Below, piece by piece: positions 6,314 to 10,033 of a DNA stretch of 10,033 bases (the stretch's first letter is position 1; every line of letters begins with the position of its first letter). Position numbers and translations under genes: made by a program. The DNA comes from Clostridia bacterium. Its GTDB lineage: Bacteria; Bacillota; Clostridia; Oscillospirales; CAG-272. The notes under the pieces are model-generated. The model was not told where the DNA came from. It worked only from the letters and a program-made list of their open reading frames with translations, and made no database searches. Where the stretch lies: assembly GCA_900754175.1 (NCBI GenBank), contig CAAEBS010000164.1:1-10033 (forward strand), in the 5' to 3' direction.

Positions 6314-6356
6314 GGCTGTCACATGGAGATTTTTCCTGTGTGACAGCCGATTTTTT
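6314..6356 (+). terminator. Intrinsic terminator after the MATE gene
   Basis: GGCTGTCACA (6314-6323) pairs perfectly with TGTGACAGCC (6339-6348) and is followed, after GA, by six T residues (6351-6356). It begins 6 nt past the MATE stop codon. Confidence 0.9.
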
Positions 6357-6417
6357 CTGCGCCGGCGGGAAAATCATAAAATGCTCAAAGTTTATTCAAA
6401 AAATACACACAGTTTTG

Positions 6418-6426
6418 TGATAGAAT
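6418..6426 (+). promoter_or_regulatory. Probable extended -10 promoter for the ABC operon
   Basis: TGATAGAAT fits an extended -10 (TGn plus TAGAAT, 5 of 6 to consensus). No good -35 box lies 16-18 nt upstream, where the sequence is mostly A. The site is 51 nt before the ATPase start and follows the MATE terminator, so some promoter is expected here. Confidence 0.5.
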
Positions 6427-6466
6427 GAAAAGAAAGATCAGGGCGGCTTATGGCTGTATCGGTAAC

Positions 6467-6471
6467 GGAGG
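6467..6471 (+). promoter_or_regulatory. Shine-Dalgarno that fixes the ABC ATPase start
   Basis: GGAGG lies 5 nt before the ATG at 6477. It falls inside the longer frame that would start at 6450, which has no ribosome binding site, so the start at 6477 is preferred. Confidence 0.8.
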
Positions 6472-6476
6472 AAAAA

Positions 6477-7454
6477 ATGATTGAAGTCAGGCAAGTGACA
6501 AAGCAATACGGAGACGGTCGGGTGCTGAGCGACGTGTCGTTTTGCTTTTCCGGGGTGGGGATCCACGGAATTTTCGGGACTTCCGGCTCGGGAAAAAGCA
6601 TTTTGACGGCGATGATCGCCGCCTGCGTTCCGCCGGACAGCGGAGTGGTGCTTGTGGACGGCAAGGAGCTTGACGTGCGGGCGCCCGAAACCAGACAGAG
6701 GGTCGGATATCTGCCGGGCGATCTGCGCCTGTACGGAGACATGACCGCTTACGAAATATTGGATTTTGTCGGTCGGACCAAGCGGATTCCGGTTGAAAAG
6801 CGCTATCGCCAGATCAAGGAGGCGCTGGACCTTACCGCCGCCACCGAGCTTGCCGAAAAGACGGTGGCATCTCTCAGCGTCGGTCAGCGGCGCCGGGTGG
6901 AGCTTGCTCTGACGCTTCTCGGAAATCCCGACCGGATCCTGCTCGACGAGCCGTTCCGGGGCCTGGAAAGCACCGACCGTCGGGAGCTTGCGGACATTGT
7001 GCGGATGCTCGGCAGGATTAAGCCGGTGGTGCTCACTGCCTCATCCTCGGAGGACATTTATTCGCTCTGTACCGATGCGGTTCTGCTCTCGGAGGGAAAA
7101 GTGGTCTGCACGGACACGGTGGAAGCGCTGAAAAACAGGCTTTCGCACGAGTCGATCCTGCGCATTTCCGCAAACGGGGACGCAGGAAAAATGAAAGAGA
7201 AGATTCTGTGTCTGACAGGGGTCCTTTCCTGCCAGATGCTCCGAAGCGATGAAAACGGAAACTGCACCATAGGTGTGCGGTATATTGCGGGTTCCGATAC
7301 CCGCAACGCCGTGCTTGCCGCCTGCGAAGAGGCGGGCGGTATGGTGCGCTCCATGGAGGCGCAGACGCCGTCGCTGTCGGAGCTGTGCGTTACGTCGGAA
7401 GATATGCCGTTGTCGGCAAACGAAAAAGCGGGAGAGGAGGGAGCCGGAGAATGA
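6477..7454 (+). CDS. ABC transporter ATP-binding protein, GldA-like
   Basis: This 325-residue ATPase should power the permease encoded next. The N-terminal nucleotide-binding domain has the aromatic A-loop residue Y11, Walker A GTSGSGKS (34-41), the signature LSVGQRRRVELA (133-144) and Walker B RILLDEP (153-159) with the catalytic E158. The segment VGYLPGDLRLYGDMTAYEIL (77-96) matches the ABC-2/GldA type ('GYLPE..PLY.DMT'). Two conserved elements are odd: the Q-loop position has G81/D82 instead of Gln or Glu, and the H-loop reads LTASSSED (186-193), with Ser where the switch His normally stands. A C-terminal extension (about 226-325), usual in this type, has no motif I recognise. The start at 6477 gives MIEVRQVTKQYGDG, the expected beginning of the domain. 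The stop overlaps the permease ATG (ATGA), indicating coupling. The substrate is unknown. Confidence 0.9.
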   Translation: MIEVRQVTKQYGDGRVLSDVSFCFSGVGIHGIFGTSGSGKSILTAMIAACVPPDSGVVLVDGKELDVRAPETRQRVGYLPGDLRLYGDMTAYEILDFVGRTKRIPVEKRYRQIKEALDLTAATELAEKTVASLSVGQRRRVELALTLLGNPDRILLDEPFRGLESTDRRELADIVRMLGRIKPVVLTASSSEDIYSLCTDAVLLSEGKVVCTDTVEALKNRLSHESILRISANGDAGKMKEKILCLTGVLSCQMLRSDENGNCTIGVRYIAGSDTRNAVLAACEEAGGMVRSMEAQTPSLSELCVTSEDMPLSANEKAGEEGAGE

Positions 7455-8320
7455 GTGCCGTGTTTTACCGGGAATTCCGGGCGGTTCTGCGCAGTATCTG
7501 CGGGATCGTGTTTGTCAGCGGGGCGTTGTTTGCCCTCGGACTTTTCGTGGTCCTGAACAATTTCAACGAGGGCTACGCCGGCTTTGAAGCCAATCTGCCC
7601 GCTTTGTCGGTTGCGTTTGCGCTCCTGATCCCTCTGATCTGTATGGACGCATATCCGGCGGAGGAAAGGGAGGGAACCGGACGGTTTTTGCAGATTCTTC
7701 CCCTGAGCGCCGGCGAGGTGGCGATGGGCAAGTACCTGGCAAGGCTTGCCGTAGCGGCAATTCCCACGGCGGCAATGCTCCTTTGCCCGGTCGTGCTGGA
7801 TATCTTCGGAGAAGTGAATTATCTCCAGGCATACGGCGGAATTCTGATGTTTGCCGTTCTGGAGGTGCTTCTGATCTCGGTTTCCATGATGATCTCGGCT
7901 TTCTGCCGCCGTCAGCTTGCGGCGTGGATCGCCGTTTACGCATTTTTCCTTCTCTGGTACCTTGCCGGGATCCTGGCACCGCTGTTTCCGACGGGGGCGT
8001 GGTTCTCGCTGGGAGGATTTCTGACCCTGTCGGTGCTTGCCGGCGTGGGCATAGGATTTCTTTTCCGCCGGGTGTTGCCCGGAATTCTCACGGCAGTCGT
8101 TCTGGGAGCCGTGCCGGGGGTATGCTTTATCTGGTTGCGTGACCGTTTTTCGGGCGCTCTGGGGCGTTTTCTTACGGCGGTTTCTCCGTATACCCAGACC
8201 AATGCGTTTGTGCTCGGACTGTTTGACCTGCGGGTGCTGATGTCCATGCTGGCGGTCAGTGCGGCGGCAGTCTTTCTGATGCTGAAAGCGGGTTGCCGCA
8301 GAGCGGGAGGTGCCGTATGA
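7451..8320 (+). CDS. ABC-2-type permease, GldF-like
   Basis: This 289-residue polytopic membrane protein has about six to eight hydrophobic segments (roughly 17-37, 49-66, 96-118, 128-150, 157-178, 185-206, 211-229 and 262-280). The segment AYPAEEREGTGRFLQILPLS (67-86), followed by AGEVAMGKYLA, matches the conserved loop of ABC-2/GldF permeases ('E+.+GTLE.LL..P+s...i..GK'). The start at 7451 is chosen because it overlaps the ATPase stop by 4 bp and has AGGAGGG 9 nt upstream; a longer frame from 7385 would run deep into the ATPase gene. It should form the membrane channel or domain of the complex with the ATPase and the GldG-like protein. Family by motif and context is good; substrate and direction of transport are unknown. 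Confidence 0.85.
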   Translation: MSAVFYREFRAVLRSICGIVFVSGALFALGLFVVLNNFNEGYAGFEANLPALSVAFALLIPLICMDAYPAEEREGTGRFLQILPLSAGEVAMGKYLARLAVAAIPTAAMLLCPVVLDIFGEVNYLQAYGGILMFAVLEVLLISVSMMISAFCRRQLAAWIAVYAFFLLWYLAGILAPLFPTGAWFSLGGFLTLSVLAGVGIGFLFRRVLPGILTAVVLGAVPGVCFIWLRDRFSGALGRFLTAVSPYTQTNAFVLGLFDLRVLMSMLAVSAAAVFLMLKAGCRRAGGAV

Positions 8321-8358
8321 AAAAGACGGAAAATCGTATGAAAAGAACAGAAAATAAA
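8317..8358 (+). repeat. Imperfect 21-nt tandem duplication at the start of the GldG-like gene
   Basis: Units 8317-8337 and 8338-8358 match at 15 of 21 positions and encode MKKTENR and MKRTENK. The start codon is therefore duplicated. Only the first ATG has a good ribosome binding site and the ATGA overlap. Confidence 0.55.
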
Positions 8359-9918
8359 ACGGATCTCCGCCTGAGACTGTGTGCCGTACTTCTGCTTCTG
8401 GCAGTGCTGGTTTTTCAGCTCGGGATGTACCTGATTCCCTCGGTGTACGCCACGGCGGACCTTACCAAAAACGATAATTATACGCTTACGTCATCCAGCC
8501 GGGAATTTCTCCGGGGAATCGACCGCCGGGTGACGATCTGCCTGCTGGATCCCGACGGAAGCGACGCCCGCCTGGAGCGTTTTCTGGAGCGGATGACCGA
8601 TTATAACCGGAATATCACCCTGAAAACAGTAACGGTTGCCGAGGACGCTGAATTTGCCGAAAAATACGGGCTTTCCGGCGTTACGATCCAACCGTACAGC
8701 GTGATTCTGGAAGGAGAGGACCGGTACGGGTTCCTGAATTATACCGATCTGTTCAGCTTTACCAATGCAAAGCTTGGGCTTTCGGCGCTCACGGCAAGCG
8801 AATACAGCTACTATTATTCGCTCTTTTCCTCCAATAGCCAGTATTCCGAATACCTCAGCGAGCTTCTCACCGGAACGGTGCAGAACTTTGAGGGCGAGAC
8901 CATGCTCTGCGCCGGAATCGAGTACGTTACGGCGGAGTACCTGCCCACAAACTATTACCTGACGGGACACGGGGAAAAAGATCCCTCCGGTACCATTCTT
9001 TCCGGAATTTTTGAGTTGCGTTCGCTGGAGTGTAAGGCGCTGTCGCTGAGCGATGCGGATGCGGTTCCGAAAGACGCCGCCAGTATTCTGATTTTGGCGC
9101 CGACGGAAGATCTGTCGGCACAGGACGTGGCAAAGCTGTTTGCCTACCTGGATGACGGCGGACAGCTTACCGTCGTGACGAATGAAGAAAACCTCTCCAT
9201 GCCGAACCTCATGTCGGTGCTCTCCGCTTACGGAATGGAGGGCGTGTCCGGCAAGCTGTCGGTGATGGTCCAGCCGGACGGAGAAGAGAGCGGAGAAAAA
9301 GCGGACGAAAGCGGAGAGAAATCCCCGGAGAATACCGAGGGCGAGGAGACCGGAAACGAAGAGAACGAGGATGCAGAAAAAGCACCGGTCAAATCGGATA
9401 CCGTGCTCGCTTATCCGGACGTCAATCACGGGTTGACCGAGGCGCTGGCGAGCGAGGACGACTACTCCGTGCTTGCAGAGGGCGCCAACGCAATCCGCCT
9501 GACCCCGTCGCTTTCTACCAAGGAATCCTCCTTGCTTCTGAACGCCATTCTGACCACAGAGAAAGAATGTTTTGCGGAGGGCAGAGAGGACGAGCGGGGA
9601 AGCTTTATCATCGGTGCGGCGGCGGAGACCGCCGACGGTGCACGGGTCGTGTGGCTGACGGGAGCGGACTCCTATCTGAAAGCAGACCAGGAGGAATCCT
9701 CGGTGAAAAACGCTTATCTGCTGTACCTTGCGACGCTGTGGACGGGAAAGACCTACACCTCCACCCTGAAAGAAACGCCGGCAAAGCCTTACGGAACCGA
9801 GGCGCTTTCCATCACCTCCTCTATGAAGATGCTCATGGGCTTCTTTATGATCTTTCTGATCCCCGCCGGTGCGGCAACCGTCGGCGCCGTCGTGCGGTAC
9901 CGACGCAAAAAGGCATAA
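8317..9918 (+). CDS. GldG-like ABC auxiliary protein (ABC_transp_aux type)
   Basis: This 533-residue protein has a basic N-terminus, a membrane anchor (about 18-40), a large extracytoplasmic region and a C-terminal membrane helix (about 504-526) with a basic tail (RYRRKKA). ATADLTKNDNYTLTSSSREFL (45-65) resembles the opening of GldG-type proteins ('D+T+...ytLs..t..~l'). NYYLTGHGEKD (212-222), then 'VPKDAASILILAPTEDLSAQDVAKLFAYLDDGGQLTVVTN', match the auxiliary domain of gliding-type ABC systems. An acidic, low-complexity stretch (321-359) interrupts the ectodomain. In Bacteroidota GldG acts with GldA and GldF; here the role is unknown, since gliding is not expected in this lineage. The start at 8317 overlaps the permease stop (ATGA) and has GGGAGGTG 4 nt upstream. 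Family call good, function open. Confidence 0.83.
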   Translation: MKKTENRMKRTENKTDLRLRLCAVLLLLAVLVFQLGMYLIPSVYATADLTKNDNYTLTSSSREFLRGIDRRVTICLLDPDGSDARLERFLERMTDYNRNITLKTVTVAEDAEFAEKYGLSGVTIQPYSVILEGEDRYGFLNYTDLFSFTNAKLGLSALTASEYSYYYSLFSSNSQYSEYLSELLTGTVQNFEGETMLCAGIEYVTAEYLPTNYYLTGHGEKDPSGTILSGIFELRSLECKALSLSDADAVPKDAASILILAPTEDLSAQDVAKLFAYLDDGGQLTVVTNEENLSMPNLMSVLSAYGMEGVSGKLSVMVQPDGEESGEKADESGEKSPENTEGEETGNEENEDAEKAPVKSDTVLAYPDVNHGLTEALASEDDYSVLAEGANAIRLTPSLSTKESSLLLNAILTTEKECFAEGREDERGSFIIGAAAETADGARVVWLTGADSYLKADQEESSVKNAYLLYLATLWTGKTYTSTLKETPAKPYGTEALSITSSMKMLMGFFMIFLIPAGAATVGAVVRYRRKKA

Positions 9919-9932
9919 TTTGCGGATGCAAA

Positions 9933-9982
9933 ACGGCTGTCTCAAATGCAGATAAAGCATTTGGGACAGCCGTATTTTTTTT
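9933..9982 (+). terminator. Strong intrinsic terminator of the ABC operon
   Basis: Arms 9933-9949 and 9957-9973 form a 17-bp stem with one G-U wobble and a 7-nt AGATAAA loop, followed by A and eight T residues (9975-9982). On the minus strand the stem is followed by TTTTGC, so it may also stop a convergent transcript entering from the right. The 51 bp beyond it to the window edge contain nothing I can assign. Confidence 0.93.
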
Positions 9983-10033
9983 GTTTTCATCGGTGAGGAA
10001 TGGGGCTGTGCGCTCGCCCTCCGGGTTCGACTC

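Noticed and set aside
7385..7450. Longer permease start at 7385
   Set aside because: It would overlap the ATPase gene by 70 bp; the start at 7451 has a strong SD and the ATGA overlap seen again at the next junction.
8293..8316. Upstream TTG start for the GldG-like gene
   Set aside because: The ATG at 8317 has GGGAGGTG 4 nt upstream and the ATGA overlap; the TTG lies inside the permease without an SD.
8491..9990. Minus-strand open frame of 499 codons opposite the GldG-like gene
   Set aside because: Antisense to a gene with a clear auxiliary-domain signature; the frame starts inside the terminator tail and shows no family motif.
9990..10033. tRNA T-arm-like sequence GGGTTCGACTC at the right edge
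   Set aside because: The 60 bases before it contain the terminator T-run and no D-arm or anticodon arm, so a tRNA cannot be supported in this window.

Overview
The window looks like a chromosomal segment of a fairly GC-rich endospore-forming Firmicute, most likely class Clostridia (Oscillospiraceae/Ruminococcaceae-like). The reasons are a clear spoIIR, strong AGGAGG-type ribosome binding sites, consensus sigma-A promoters and U-tailed intrinsic terminators. This placement is inferred from gene content and style; no marker gene was compared.

Left block, minus strand, about 4755 down to 129: one co-directional run reading hisS, a DJ-1/PfpI protein, 5-formyltetrahydrofolate cyclo-ligase, a CPBP (CAAX-type) membrane protease, a short membrane protein resembling the N-terminal part of MltG without the catalytic domain, and spoIIR. 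A perfect sigma-A promoter (TTGACA, 17 nt, TATAAT) sits before hisS. Gaps are 24 bp or less, or genes overlap, as far as the MltG-like gene. A 19-bp inverted repeat then precedes spoIIR and contains its Shine-Dalgarno sequence, so housekeeping readthrough could be kept from making this forespore signal protein. A second stem-loop lies beyond spoIIR at the left edge.

Middle, plus strand: a MATE-family efflux transporter is transcribed divergently from hisS. It has its own promoter, a near-perfect inverted repeat two bases upstream of the -35 box (candidate operator), and an intrinsic terminator.

Right block, plus strand, 6418 to 9982: a compact three-gene operon with ATGA overlaps at both junctions. 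It encodes an ABC ATPase, an ABC-2-like permease and a GldG-like auxiliary membrane protein, and ends in a strong terminator. The layout resembles the GldA/GldF/GldG set, but the substrate is unknown and the ATPase lacks the usual Q-loop Gln and H-loop His. This operon is the best candidate for a poorly described system. The last ~50 bp hold nothing that can be assigned.
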